The notes under the pieces were generated by a model. That model had not been told where the DNA came from. It was given only the letters and a program-made list of their open reading frames with translations, and did no database searches. Shown here one piece after another: positions 16,993 to 26,301 of a stretch of DNA of 64,000 nt (the first letter of the stretch is position 1; the number at the start of each line of letters is the position of its first letter). Source of the DNA: Phaeobacter cretensis (GTDB lineage Bacteria; Pseudomonadota; Alphaproteobacteria; Rhodobacterales; Rhodobacteraceae); the NCBI RefSeq assembly GCF_047372505.1, contig NZ_JBKBEU010000001.1, positions 62,001 to 126,000 on the forward strand. The letters are read 5' to 3'. The position numbers and the translations under genes are program-made.

Positions 16993-17682
16993 TCAGACGC
17001 CCAGATATCTGTCTTTCAGCTCCGGTGTCAGTGTATCCATTGCACCCGCCCAGACCGATCTGCCTTTGTTCAAGATAATCGCACGGTCAGCCACGGCCGC
17101 CAACTCGCGCAGCGTCTTATCCACCACCAATATAGACAGGCCGCTATCGCGTTTCAGGCGGGAAATGGCTGCCCAAATTTCCTGCCGAACCACCGGTGCC
17201 AAGCCTTCCGTTGCTTCATCCAAGATAAGAAGCCGTGGATTGATCATCAGTGCGCGCCCAATCGCCAGCATTTGTTGCTCCCCCCCAGACAAAGAAGACG
17301 CCGTCTGATCACGGCGTTCCGCCAGGCGCGGGAACAGCTCTGCAACCATTGCAAAATCCCAAGATCCGGGGCGCGCAGCTGCAATCAGGTTTTCTTCTAC
17401 AGTGAGCGGTGCAAAACACCGACGTCCCTCAGGTACAAGCCCGACTCCCAAGCGTGCTATTTTGTAAGACGGCAACTTGCGCAGGTCTTTGCTAGCAAAG
17501 GAAATATCCCCGTCAGAAACAGGCAGCATCCCGCAAATCGTCTTGATCGTGGTGGATTTCCCCATGCCATTTCGACCCATCAAGGCGACGACTTCACCTT
17601 CTGCAATATCAAGATCAATCCCGAACAACGCTTGGGACGGGCCATAGGATGCAGTGACTCCGTTTAATGATAACAATGTCAT
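16993..17682 (-). CDS. livF: Branched-chain amino acid-type ABC transporter, ATPase LivF
   Basis: A 229-residue ATP-binding subunit with Walker A GRNGMGKST, ABC signature SLSGGEQQ, and Walker B LLILDEATEGL. The TEGLAP sequence after Walker B is characteristic of the LivF class. It is the last gene of a livK-H-M-G-F set, and its ATG overlaps the livG stop by 4 bases. With LivG it powers uptake by the LivHM channel. Substrate specificity is not given by this subunit. Confidence 0.92.
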   Translation of the reverse strand: MTLLSLNGVTASYGPSQALFGIDLDIAEGEVVALMGRNGMGKSTTIKTICGMLPVSDGDISFASKDLRKLPSYKIARLGVGLVPEGRRCFAPLTVEENLIAAARPGSWDFAMVAELFPRLAERRDQTASSLSGGEQQMLAIGRALMINPRLLILDEATEGLAPVVRQEIWAAISRLKRDSGLSILVVDKTLRELAAVADRAIILNKGRSVWAGAMDTLTPELKDRYLGV

Positions 17683-18449
17683 ACGGCATCCTCCTCACCC
17701 AGATATGCTCGGCGCACTTCAGGATTGTTGCGGATTTCATCTGTAGTGCCAGTAGCAATCACTTGTCCGTAAACCAATACGCTGATCCGATCCGCCAGAG
17801 CAAAAACTGCATCCATGTCATGTTCAACCAAAAGGATCGGCGCCTCTTGCCGAAGCTCATTGAGGAACGCTGTTAGGGTTTGTGAGCCGCCCGCGCCCAA
17901 CCCGGCCATGGGCTCATCCATCAGAAACAGTTTTGGGGCCATCGTAAGGGCAACGGCGACTTCCAGCTGGCGGCGTTGCCCATGTGACAAATCCGCGGTC
18001 CGACGCTTAGCTTCGTCAATAAGACCTACACGTTCCAGCGCATGCTCGGCCTGTGCCACCAGCAGGCTGTCCCGCATCACCTTGCCAAAGAACCGGAACA
18101 CACCACCCCGTGCGCCAAGCGCTCCAAGCACAGCATTTTGCAACACTGTAAACTCCATTGCCAACGCGGATATCTGAAACGTTCGGCCAAGGCCAAGCCG
18201 AGCGCGTGCGACGCGATCTAAATTGCTGACATCTTGGCCCAACACTTCAACGGTGCCGCTATCGGGGTGAAGTTCCCCGGACACCTGTTTGATAAGTGTT
18301 GATTTTCCCGCGCCGTTTGGACCAATCAATGCATGAATTTCACCGACACGCAGGTCAAGTGTGATGTTTTTGCTGGCCTGCAACGCACCGAAGGATTTGT
18401 TCAAGCCCCGAACTTTCAGAACCTGCTCTGACACGACACCCTCAATCAT
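17679..18449 (-). CDS. livG: Branched-chain amino acid-type ABC transporter, ATPase LivG
   Basis: A 256-residue ATP-binding subunit from ATG 18449, which has GGGAGG 6 bases upstream; the in-frame extension to 18476 lies inside livM. Walker A is GPNGAGKST, the signature segment is the LivG-type LSHGQRRQLEVA, and Walker B is LFLMDEPMAGL. The family-typical LGRTFQ sits in the Q-loop region. It overlaps the livM stop by 8 bases and is coupled to livF downstream. Its partner LivF is the second half of the ATPase heterodimer. Confidence 0.92.
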   Translation of the reverse strand: MIEGVVSEQVLKVRGLNKSFGALQASKNITLDLRVGEIHALIGPNGAGKSTLIKQVSGELHPDSGTVEVLGQDVSNLDRVARARLGLGRTFQISALAMEFTVLQNAVLGALGARGGVFRFFGKVMRDSLLVAQAEHALERVGLIDEAKRRTADLSHGQRRQLEVAVALTMAPKLFLMDEPMAGLGAGGSQTLTAFLNELRQEAPILLVEHDMDAVFALADRISVLVYGQVIATGTTDEIRNNPEVRRAYLGEEDAV

Positions 18450-19425
18450 GCGCAACCTCCCGCCCGCAAAGGGCACCGGTCACACCACCGCGGGCGTAAA
18501 GCACAATGATCAGCAGAAGCCCACCAAGATAGATCTGCCAGTAGTCGCTGATACCGCCTAAGAGATGCTCCAGTAGAATGAATAACGCAGCACCAATCAC
18601 AGGACCAAACAGCCGACCAACACCGCCAATAATCACAAAGATCATAATCTCGCCGCTGGTGTGCCAGCTGAGCATGGTGGGGCTGACAAACCGGTTCAGA
18701 TCGGCAAACAGGGCGCCGGCCAAACCTGTGATCGCGCCCGAGATTACAAAGGCCGTGAGCCGCAACTTATATGGTGTAATGCCCACTGTTTCCACACGTG
18801 CCTCACACTGGCGCGCCGCAGCCAATGCCAGACCGAAGGGCGCCCGTGCCAGCCGGGCAGAAAACCACAAGGCAAGGCATAGGAGTGCATAGCAGATTAA
18901 GAAAAAATGCATCGGTACCAATGTATTGAGGCCCGGAAACTCATTGCGGACCCAGATCGACAATCCATCCTCGCCGCCATAAGCCGACCAGCTGATCGCG
19001 AAGTAATAAAGCATTTGACCAAAGGCCAGCGTGATCATGATGAAGTAAACACCTGATGTGCGCAGAGACAACGCCCCTATTACCAGAGCCGTAAGTGCAC
19101 TGACGACGCCGGCAATCAGCCAGATCAGGGGCATTTGGTTGCTGCCTTCTATTGTCACCGGCCAGGTCATCAACGGCTCATAGTTCTGCGCATGGGCCGC
19201 AAGAATACCCATGGCATAGCCTCCGATACCAAAAAACGCCGCATGCCCCAGGCTGACCAGCCCGCCTATGCCCAGTGCAATGTTCAATCCAACACCCGCC
19301 AGCGCAAGGATAGCAACCTTGGTGGCCAGAGTGATTAGAAATGGCTCATCTGCGCTCCACGCCCAAAGAGGAACAGCCAGCAGCGCGAGAATGACGCCTG
19401 CGTTCAGTATCCGTTCGCGCATCAT
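18442..19425 (-). CDS. livM: Branched-chain amino acid-type ABC transporter, permease LivM
   Basis: A 327-residue inner-membrane permease with about eight to ten hydrophobic helices. The family motif ALGIGGLVSLGHAAFFGIGGYAMG is broken here into ALGIGGLVSLGHAAF and the adjoining glycine-rich helix. The cytoplasmic EAA-like coupling loop around ITPYKLRLTAFVISGAITG is conserved. Its start overlaps the livH stop by one base (TGATG). It forms the channel heterodimer with LivH. Confidence 0.92.
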   Translation of the reverse strand: MMRERILNAGVILALLAVPLWAWSADEPFLITLATKVAILALAGVGLNIALGIGGLVSLGHAAFFGIGGYAMGILAAHAQNYEPLMTWPVTIEGSNQMPLIWLIAGVVSALTALVIGALSLRTSGVYFIMITLAFGQMLYYFAISWSAYGGEDGLSIWVRNEFPGLNTLVPMHFFLICYALLCLALWFSARLARAPFGLALAAARQCEARVETVGITPYKLRLTAFVISGAITGLAGALFADLNRFVSPTMLSWHTSGEIMIFVIIGGVGRLFGPVIGAALFILLEHLLGGISDYWQIYLGGLLLIIVLYARGGVTGALCGREVAHD

Positions 19426-20345
19426 CAGCTGTGCCCTCCATATAGGCCAGAGGGGCGCACCAGTAGGATTGCCGCCATCAGGATATAGATCAACATTGAC
19501 GCCAGAGACGCTCCAACCGATGTGGCGCTCGCTGGTTCCATGAACAATCCGAAGAGCTGCGGCAGGAACACGCCGCTCAATGTATCCGTCAACCCGACCA
19601 GAAGTGCCCCCACCAGAGCCCCCTTTATCGATCCGATACCCCCGATTACGATCACAACAAAGGCGAGGATCAATACCGGCTCTCCCATGCCAACCTGTAC
19701 CGACTGAATCGCCCCAACCAATGCGCCAGCCAAGCCCGCCAAAGCCGCACCCAAAGCGAAGACCACCGTGTAAAGCTTTGAAATATCAACACCAAGCGCT
19801 GCGATCATCTCGCGGTCATTTTCACCCGCACGGATCTGAATACCGATGCGGGTATGCGCGATGAGCCAGAACAAACCGGCAGCGACAAGCAGACCAATCG
19901 CGATAATAGCGAGCCGATAAAGGGGGTATTGGATCCCGCCGGGCAACGTCACAGGACCCGACAGATAACTCGGTACATCCAGAAACAGAGGAAACGAACC
20001 GAATACCCAACGTGTGCCTTCGGAGAAAATCAGGATCAGCGCAAAGGTCGCGAGAACCTGATCGAGATGATCGCGATCATAGAGTTTGCGGATCACCAGC
20101 AGCTCGACCAAAGCACCTGCTGCTGCCGCAGCAACAAGGCTCGCCACTAAGGCCAGCACAAAAGACCCTGTCCACGCCGCAACAATAGCAGCCGCAAAAG
20201 CCCCCACCATATAGAGCGCACCATGCGCGAGGTTGATAAGCCCCATGACGCCAAAGACAAGCGTCAGGCCAGCTGCCATGAGAAAGAGCATCACCCCGAA
20301 CTGCAATCCGTTCAGGATCTGCTCCAGAATAAGAATGAGGGACAT
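19425..20345 (-). CDS. livH: Branched-chain amino acid-type ABC transporter, permease LivH
   Basis: A 306-residue inner-membrane permease from ATG 20345 (MSLILILEQILNGLQFGVML). The family signature VFGVMGLINLAHGALYMVGA lies in the second helix, and about eight membrane segments follow. The coupling-loop region GENDREMIAALGVD is typical. It is the first permease of the operon, placed 76 bases after the binding-protein gene, with an intervening hairpin that may reduce its transcription relative to livK. Confidence 0.92.
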   Translation of the reverse strand: MSLILILEQILNGLQFGVMLFLMAAGLTLVFGVMGLINLAHGALYMVGAFAAAIVAAWTGSFVLALVASLVAAAAAGALVELLVIRKLYDRDHLDQVLATFALILIFSEGTRWVFGSFPLFLDVPSYLSGPVTLPGGIQYPLYRLAIIAIGLLVAAGLFWLIAHTRIGIQIRAGENDREMIAALGVDISKLYTVVFALGAALAGLAGALVGAIQSVQVGMGEPVLILAFVVIVIGGIGSIKGALVGALLVGLTDTLSGVFLPQLFGLFMEPASATSVGASLASMLIYILMAAILLVRPSGLYGGHS

Positions 20346-20376
20346 ATTGATTTTCCGGCCTGATATGGTCCGAAAT

Positions 20377-20400
20377 GCCGGGGTAGCACGTGCCCCCGGC
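20377..20400 (-). promoter_or_regulatory. Intercistronic hairpin between livK and livH
   Basis: GCCGGGG (20377-20383) and CCCCGGC (20394-20400) form a strong 7-bp GC stem in the 76-base gap. No T tract follows on the minus strand, so an RNA-stabilising or partial-terminator element that keeps the binding protein in excess fits better than full termination. Confidence 0.5.
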
Positions 20401-20421
20401 TTCCAGACTCCGCGCCTTATC

Positions 20422-21558
20422 TTACATCTTGCACTCAACGCCGTAGGCATCGGCGTGATTTTCCAGACCCGTGGCGATGATCTTGTTGGTAAAGACATCG
20501 CCCTCCTGAATCACTTCACGCACATAGATATTCTGGATCGGGTGGTGGTTATCACCAAATGAGAAATCACCGCGAACCGAGTCAAACTCTGCGGCCTTCA
20601 AGGCGGAACGAAACGCGTCTTTGTCCGATACATCCGCCTTCTCCAAAGCGCTCAGGACCAGATTAGCCGTATCGAAGCCCTGACTGGCATAGAGAGAGGG
20701 CAAACGCTCGTATTTTTGCTGGAAGGCAGCGACAAAAGCAGTGTTTGATGGATTGTCGAGATCCTTGTTCCACTGAGATGTGTTCTTGATCCCCAATGCG
20801 GCGCCACCGACGGCTTGCAGGATCCCCTGATCAAAGCTGAATGCCGGTCCGACAACAGGCAGATCCACACCGCTATCGGCATATTGCTTCAAGAAAGAGA
20901 TCCCCATGCCGCCCGGCAGGAAGAAATAGACTGAGTCCGCGCCAGATGCCCGGATCTGCGCAATTTCTGCAGCGTAGTCCGTCTGTCCCAGTTTGGTGTA
21001 AGTTTCGCCCGCCAGATCGCCCTGATACATCCGCTTGTAGCCGGTCAACGCGTCCTTGCCAGCAGGATAGTTCGGGGCAAGAACGTAGCTGTTTTTCAAC
21101 CCTGCATCGCTGGCGTAAGCGCCTGCTGCCTCGTGCAAATTGTCATTCTGCCAAGCGACATTGAAGTAGTTCTCATGGCACCGCTTGCCCGCCAACGCCG
21201 ATGGACCCGCATTGGGAGAAAGATAGAACACCCCCTGCGCAGTTGCGGCGGGCACCACAGCCATAGCGAGGTTTGACCAGATGATACCGGTCATAATGTC
21301 AACTTTCTCGGATTGAATCATACGGTCGGCGATTTGAACGGCGCTCTCTGGCTTGCGTTGATCGTCTTCAATCACCACCTCGATATCATCGCGATTGGCT
21401 TGCTCCATCGCCAACATGAAACCGTCGCGCACATCTACGCCCAATCCGGCGCCACCGCCCGACAGCGTTGTGATCATGCCGATCTTAGTTTCAGCCCCGG
21501 CAGCCAAAGCCAACGTAGAAACGGCTGTTGCCAGCGCCATAGTCGTCAGTGTCTTCAT
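20422..21558 (-). CDS. livK: ABC transporter periplasmic substrate-binding protein, LivK type
   Basis: A 378-residue type I periplasmic binding protein with signal peptide MKTLTTMALATAVSTLALAAGA and mature start ETKIGMITTLSGGGAGLGV. The Leu/Ile/Val-binding-protein fold is clear, with two lobes joined near TKLGQTDYAAEI. It heads the operon and determines specificity. The ligand may be an amino acid, an amide, urea or an aromatic acid, since this family covers all of these. ATG 21558 has GGGAGA upstream; the longer in-frame extension lacks support. Confidence 0.87.
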   Translation of the reverse strand: MKTLTTMALATAVSTLALAAGAETKIGMITTLSGGGAGLGVDVRDGFMLAMEQANRDDIEVVIEDDQRKPESAVQIADRMIQSEKVDIMTGIIWSNLAMAVVPAATAQGVFYLSPNAGPSALAGKRCHENYFNVAWQNDNLHEAAGAYASDAGLKNSYVLAPNYPAGKDALTGYKRMYQGDLAGETYTKLGQTDYAAEIAQIRASGADSVYFFLPGGMGISFLKQYADSGVDLPVVGPAFSFDQGILQAVGGAALGIKNTSQWNKDLDNPSNTAFVAAFQQKYERLPSLYASQGFDTANLVLSALEKADVSDKDAFRSALKAAEFDSVRGDFSFGDNHHPIQNIYVREVIQEGDVFTNKIIATGLENHADAYGVECKM

Positions 21559-21921
21559 AGGTCCATCTCCCTGATTTGTCTGAGCATTGAAGGCCACTTC
21601 TGATGGCGGCTCTTCGCTACATACTCTTTCTGATTGGACCGCGCGGCGCCAGCTTTTTGCTGATCTGACCTCGGATTTACTCGTCTCACGCCACTTGGCC
21701 CGATGCGACCCCAATCATGAGGTCACATTGTGTTGGGTAAGCCGCGCCAGAATGACCAAGGTGCGCTGTATCCATGGGCCGTTTTATCGTGCCCTTAGGG
21801 AAGCCTAGGCTGAAGTGGATCTTTATTTCAAGATTAAAATATCTAACCTTAAAATTCCTGCATAACCAAAGTAGCTAAGTCGCGCTGAATGCTACCTTCT
21901 GAAGCAAAGGGCCGCGCTGGC
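21559..21921. other. Intergenic region between the liv operon and mdeB
   Basis: These 363 bases must carry the liv promoter and the end of the mdeB transcript. An AT-rich block (about 21825-21865) is visible, but I found no strong hairpin with a T tract and no coding frame of interest. Confidence 0.5.
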
Positions 21922-24318
21922 TTATACGACCTTCAGCTTCCGACCATCCGTGAGCGCATCTGCAGCCTCTGTAATGGCTTGCGCATCAATGCCAAAGTGG
22001 CGGTAGAGATCACCGATGGTGCCGGTTTGACCAAAGTGTTCCACACCTAGAGGAATACTCTGGTGCCCCTGTACGCTGCCTAGCCAGGCCAAGGTGGCCG
22101 GATGTCCATCAATAACGGTAATTAGCTTGCAATGAGGGGGCAGCGTAGCCAGAAGCGTCTCGATATGGCTGCGGGCTCCGGCAACACCACGCGCACGCGC
22201 GCGTTGCGCAGCGGTCCAACCGGCATTCAAGCGATCAGCCGAGGTTACTGCCAGCACACCTACATCGCGGCGCCCCTCACCAATGGTTGCGGCAGCCTTG
22301 ACCGCCTCTGGTGCGACAGCACCTTGATAGGCAATCACCACATCGCAGTTTGGCCCGGGCTTCTTCAACCAATATGCGCCATCAATAGCGCCTTGGCGGA
22401 ACGCGTCATCCACCCGCTTACCCGGTTGTTCAATTGGATTGGTGGTCAGCCGCAAATAGACTGAACCACCGGTTTCATCGCGCAGCCACGTGCGTTCGTC
22501 GGGATCGCCTTCACCGTCGCGTTGCAGATAGTCAAACGCCCAGCTCATGATCACCGACAGCTCATCCACAAACGCTGGTTCAAAGGCAGCCAGCCCGTCC
22601 TGCGACATGCCGATCAGAGGCGAGCCGATAGACTGATGCGCGCCGCCCTCCGGTGCAAGCGTCACACCTGACGGTGTGCCAACAATCATAAATCGGGCAT
22701 CCTGATAGCAAGCATAGTTCAACGCATCGAGACCACGCGCCACAAAGGGATCATAAACTGTTCCAATAGGGATCAACCGCTTGCCGAAGAGCGATTGTGA
22801 CAAACCGGCCGCCCCCAGCAGCAGGAACAAGTTCATTTCTGCAATACCCAGTTCGATATGCTGACCTGCGGGCGTGAATTCCCACTTTGCCGTCGACGGA
22901 ATCTTATGTTCGATAAACGTATCTGACTGTGGAGTCCGGGCGAACAGCTTGCGACGATTAACCCAAGGACCAAGGTTGGTGGTGCCCGTCACATCCGGTG
23001 ACATGGTGACGATTCGCGCCGCCAGATCGCTATCGCCCTTAGAGAGATCATCAAGAATCTTGCCAAATCCCATCTGTGTCGACATCTCACGCTCAGCGTT
23101 GACCGCGATCTTAGGCACCGGTAGTTGCGCATCCTGATAGCGGCGGGCACCCTTGGCAAAAAACGGGACTTTATCCAGAAACGCCTGCAGCGCTGATGGG
23201 TCTTCGACGGTGGCAAATTTTTCCCATTCCGCGCCCTCTGCGACCCCCATATAGCGCTGCCATTCCGCCATCTGGGTTTTGTTCATCAGCCCACCATGGT
23301 TATCCTTGTGTCCGGCAATTGGCGTGCCCCAGCCCTTAACCGTATAAGCCAAGAAACAGACCGGGCGATCATGGTCGATGGCGGCAAAAGTCTCGGCCAT
23401 CGACGCAACACAGTTGCCGCCGAGGTTCTCCATCATCGCGGCCAGCTCCTTATCAGAACGCCGTTCGATCAGGGCGCTGACATCCCCCTGATCGCCAAGA
23501 TCCTCCATCAGATGCTGACGCCAGACAGAACCACCCATAAACGTCAGGGCCGAATACATCTGGTTCGGACAGCTGTCGATCCAGTCACGGAGCCGGTCGC
23601 CACCTGGCTCTGCAAAGGCAGCGCGTTGCAGCGCGCCATACTTTACCTTCACCACATCCCAGCCGAAGGCATCAAAAATCTTCTCGATGCGCTGAAACAG
23701 CCCTTCGCGCACGATCCCATCCAGTGACTGGCGATTGTAGTCGATGATCCACCATGTGTTGCGCAGATCGTTTTTCCAGCCTTCTTGCAAGCACTCGTAA
23801 ACGTTGCCCTCATCCAGCTCTGCATCACCCACCAGCGCCACCATGCGCCCCTGCGGCGCATCCTGCCCCCAGGGTTTGGCCTTGATGTAATCCTGCACCA
23901 TCGACGCAAAGGACGTGATCGCTACCCCAAGCCCAACCGAACCAGTTGAAAAATCGACATCATCAATATCTTTGGTGCGGCTAGGATAGCTTTGAACGCC
24001 ACCAAACCCACGAAAACCCTCCATCTTATCGCGGGTCTGGTTTCCCATAAGATATTGAATTGCATGAAAAATGGGAGAGGCATGTGGCTTCACCGCCACC
24101 CGATCTTCTGGCTTGAGCGCCGAGAAATACAGCGCCGTCATGATCGACACCATCGACGCTGAGCTGGCCTGATGCCCCCCGACCTTGATCCCATCGTGCT
24201 TCGCCCGAAGGTGGTTGGCATTGTGGATCATCCAATGTGATAACCACAAAAGCCGTTGCTCAATCGTCTTGAGTGTTTCGGGCGCGGTGAGCGTTAGATC
24301 GGCTGCATTGGGGGTCAT
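21922..24318 (-). CDS. mdeB: AceE-like 2-oxoacid dehydrogenase E1, probable 2-oxobutyrate-specific (MdeB type)
   Basis: A 798-residue thiamine-diphosphate enzyme of the homodimeric pyruvate dehydrogenase E1/transketolase superfamily. The ThDP-binding motif is ALVGDAELDEGN (about residues 170-180), and the active-site histidine region is GGHQASSASM. Annotation pipelines often call such proteins transketolase. Directly next to methionine gamma-lyase it matches MdeB of the Pseudomonas putida mde locus, which is proposed to oxidise the 2-oxobutyrate released from methionine. It is 72 bases downstream of mdeA. No E2 or E3 gene lies nearby, so these must be borrowed from elsewhere. Confidence 0.8.
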   Translation of the reverse strand: MTPNAADLTLTAPETLKTIEQRLLWLSHWMIHNANHLRAKHDGIKVGGHQASSASMVSIMTALYFSALKPEDRVAVKPHASPIFHAIQYLMGNQTRDKMEGFRGFGGVQSYPSRTKDIDDVDFSTGSVGLGVAITSFASMVQDYIKAKPWGQDAPQGRMVALVGDAELDEGNVYECLQEGWKNDLRNTWWIIDYNRQSLDGIVREGLFQRIEKIFDAFGWDVVKVKYGALQRAAFAEPGGDRLRDWIDSCPNQMYSALTFMGGSVWRQHLMEDLGDQGDVSALIERRSDKELAAMMENLGGNCVASMAETFAAIDHDRPVCFLAYTVKGWGTPIAGHKDNHGGLMNKTQMAEWQRYMGVAEGAEWEKFATVEDPSALQAFLDKVPFFAKGARRYQDAQLPVPKIAVNAEREMSTQMGFGKILDDLSKGDSDLAARIVTMSPDVTGTTNLGPWVNRRKLFARTPQSDTFIEHKIPSTAKWEFTPAGQHIELGIAEMNLFLLLGAAGLSQSLFGKRLIPIGTVYDPFVARGLDALNYACYQDARFMIVGTPSGVTLAPEGGAHQSIGSPLIGMSQDGLAAFEPAFVDELSVIMSWAFDYLQRDGEGDPDERTWLRDETGGSVYLRLTTNPIEQPGKRVDDAFRQGAIDGAYWLKKPGPNCDVVIAYQGAVAPEAVKAAATIGEGRRDVGVLAVTSADRLNAGWTAAQRARARGVAGARSHIETLLATLPPHCKLITVIDGHPATLAWLGSVQGHQSIPLGVEHFGQTGTIGDLYRHFGIDAQAITEAADALTDGRKLKVV

Positions 24319-24390
24319 GTGCAAACTCGTGGATAAGAGACAGATGTTTGCCTTCCCACAAGGACGCGGAAAGAGCATGTCAGTTTATAC

Positions 24391-25596
24391 TCAGGCGGCT
24401 GCGTAGGCGTTATGTGACGACAGCGCCTGCATGAGATCGTCTATGATATCATCCACACCTTCAAGCCCAACGGACATCCGCACAAGCCCCTCTGCTATAC
24501 CGTGTTCGGCACGTTCTTCGGGCGTATAGGTAGAATGGGTCATGCTGGCCGGGTGTTGGATCAGCGTTTCCGCGTCGCCCAGACTCACCGCGCGCTGGAT
24601 CATATCCAGGCGGTTCATCATGGCAATACCACCGGCCTTGCCGCCGACAACTTCGAACGGAATCATGCCGCCAAAGCCAGACATCTGACGGCGCGCCAGA
24701 TCACCCTGCGCAAAACCATCGAGACCCGGATAGTAAACCCGTTCGACTGCAGGGTGTGATTGCAACGCCTCGGCCACTTTCTGGGCAGATCTGCAGTGCC
24801 GCTCCATGCGGATTTCCAGCGTTTTCAGCCCTCGCATCAGCAACATCGCACTAAATGGCGACATCACCGCACCGGTCATATCCTTCAGCCCCACAAGGCG
24901 GATCTGAGTGATATCCTCCTTGGATCCGACAACCAGACCCGCGATCACATCGCCATGTCCACTGATGAATTTGGTAGCTGAATGCACCACAATATCGGCA
25001 CCAAATTCAATCGGGCGCGTGATAACTGGCGTGGCAAACGTGTTGTCGACAACGACCTTAGCGCCAACTTTATGGGCGATTTCGGAAATTGCGGCGATAT
25101 CAATCAGGCGATTATTGGGATTGGCTGGAGTTTCAAAGTAGACCAATTTGGTATTGGTGCTGATCGCTGCCGCCAGATTTCGGGGATCTGTCATATCCAC
25201 TAGGCGAACTTTGACACCGAACCGTGGAAGGCCATGGGTCATGAAAGAAAACGTGCAGCCATAAAGCGTCTTGTCGAGAATGATCTCATCCCCGGCAGCG
25301 AGAAACGACCATAGCGTCGATGTGATTGCGCCCATGCCCGACGCCGTGGCCAACCCGGCCTCGCCGCCTTCAAGATTGGCGATCCGCTGCTCGAGATGAT
25401 CCAACGTCGGGTTAGAAATTCGGCTATAGAAATGCCCTTCACGTTCGCCCGTGAACATCTCTCCTCCTGCCTCGGCGGTATCGAAAGTGAAGGTCGACGT
25501 CAGATAGAGCGGCGGGTTCAACGCACCCTGCTGTGATTGTGTGTCGTAACCGTGGTGAATTGCACGCGTTGAGAAGCTGGAGCCAGTTTTTGTCAT
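24391..25596 (-). CDS. mdeA: L-methionine gamma-lyase
   Basis: A 401-residue PLP enzyme of the transsulfuration family, expected to cleave methionine to methanethiol, ammonia and 2-oxobutyrate. The PLP lysine is in HSATKFISGHGD. The segment KTLYGCTFSF contains the Tyr and the Cys that distinguish methionine gamma-lyases from cystathionine lyases, which carry other residues at the Cys position. ATG 25596 gives the usual family length of about 400. It is divergent from an Lrp-type regulator and upstream of an AceE-like E1 that can consume the 2-oxobutyrate. Confidence 0.9.
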   Translation of the reverse strand: MTKTGSSFSTRAIHHGYDTQSQQGALNPPLYLTSTFTFDTAEAGGEMFTGEREGHFYSRISNPTLDHLEQRIANLEGGEAGLATASGMGAITSTLWSFLAAGDEIILDKTLYGCTFSFMTHGLPRFGVKVRLVDMTDPRNLAAAISTNTKLVYFETPANPNNRLIDIAAISEIAHKVGAKVVVDNTFATPVITRPIEFGADIVVHSATKFISGHGDVIAGLVVGSKEDITQIRLVGLKDMTGAVMSPFSAMLLMRGLKTLEIRMERHCRSAQKVAEALQSHPAVERVYYPGLDGFAQGDLARRQMSGFGGMIPFEVVGGKAGGIAMMNRLDMIQRAVSLGDAETLIQHPASMTHSTYTPEERAEHGIAEGLVRMSVGLEGVDDIIDDLMQALSSHNAYAAA

Positions 25597-25689
25597 GTTG
25601 ATCACCCATTGTGTTTCAAGCATGTTAGCCTGGTAAGACAGGTGATTAGTTGCTAAATTATCCCCAAACGACACAAGGATTGGCATATT

Positions 25690-26178
25690 ATGCCAGAATC
25701 TCCCAAACTCGACGCCACTGACAGACGCATCATACGCGCTCTTCAGCGCAATGGCCGGATGACGAATCTTGATCTCGCTGAGGAGGTCAACCTATCACCT
25801 TCGCCTTGCCTGCGCCGGTTGCGTATTCTGGAAAACACCAATGTGATCCAGGGCTATAGCGTCGACGTCGATGCCAAGCAGTACGGCCTGCCCGTCACGG
25901 TCTTTGTGCGGGTCAGTCTGGAGAACCACACCGAGAGTGTAGTTGCCAATTTTGAGCGTAAGATCCGCGATACACCTGAGGTACTGGAGTGCTTTGTGAT
26001 GACGGGCCTTGCAGACTATCTGCTACGTGTCGTGGTTGCCGATCTGGAGGACTACGAACGCTTTGTCCGGACACGTCTGCACCCAATCGGCGGCATCAGC
26101 TCAATCGACACCAGCTTCGTTTACGGGGTTGTAAAGAAGACGGCCGTTTACCCTGAGGTTGATCAGGCAAATAGCTGA
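25690..26178 (+). CDS. mdeR: Lrp/AsnC-family regulator, probable MdeR
   Basis: A 162-residue Lrp-type regulator. The DNA-binding domain (LDATDRRIIRALQRNGRMTNLDLA... SPSPCLRRLRIL) is followed by the ligand-binding RAM domain containing GLADYLLRVVVADLEDYERF. AAGGA precedes the ATG. It is divergent from mdeA with only 93 bp between the start codons. That is the arrangement of the Pseudomonas putida mdeR-mdeAB locus, where the Lrp-like protein activates methionine breakdown. Methionine as its effector is therefore inferred from context. Confidence 0.88.
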   Translation: MPESPKLDATDRRIIRALQRNGRMTNLDLAEEVNLSPSPCLRRLRILENTNVIQGYSVDVDAKQYGLPVTVFVRVSLENHTESVVANFERKIRDTPEVLECFVMTGLADYLLRVVVADLEDYERFVRTRLHPIGGISSIDTSFVYGVVKKTAVYPEVDQANS

Positions 26179-26301
26179 TTATCCATCAGTATTGTCATTG
26201 CTCGTCATTGTGAGTCATCAACGACGGCCCAGTCCTCTATGTTCTATGAAATCTGAGACAAATCGATATACTGCCCCACAATTGATGGCAGGATAGCATC
26301 C

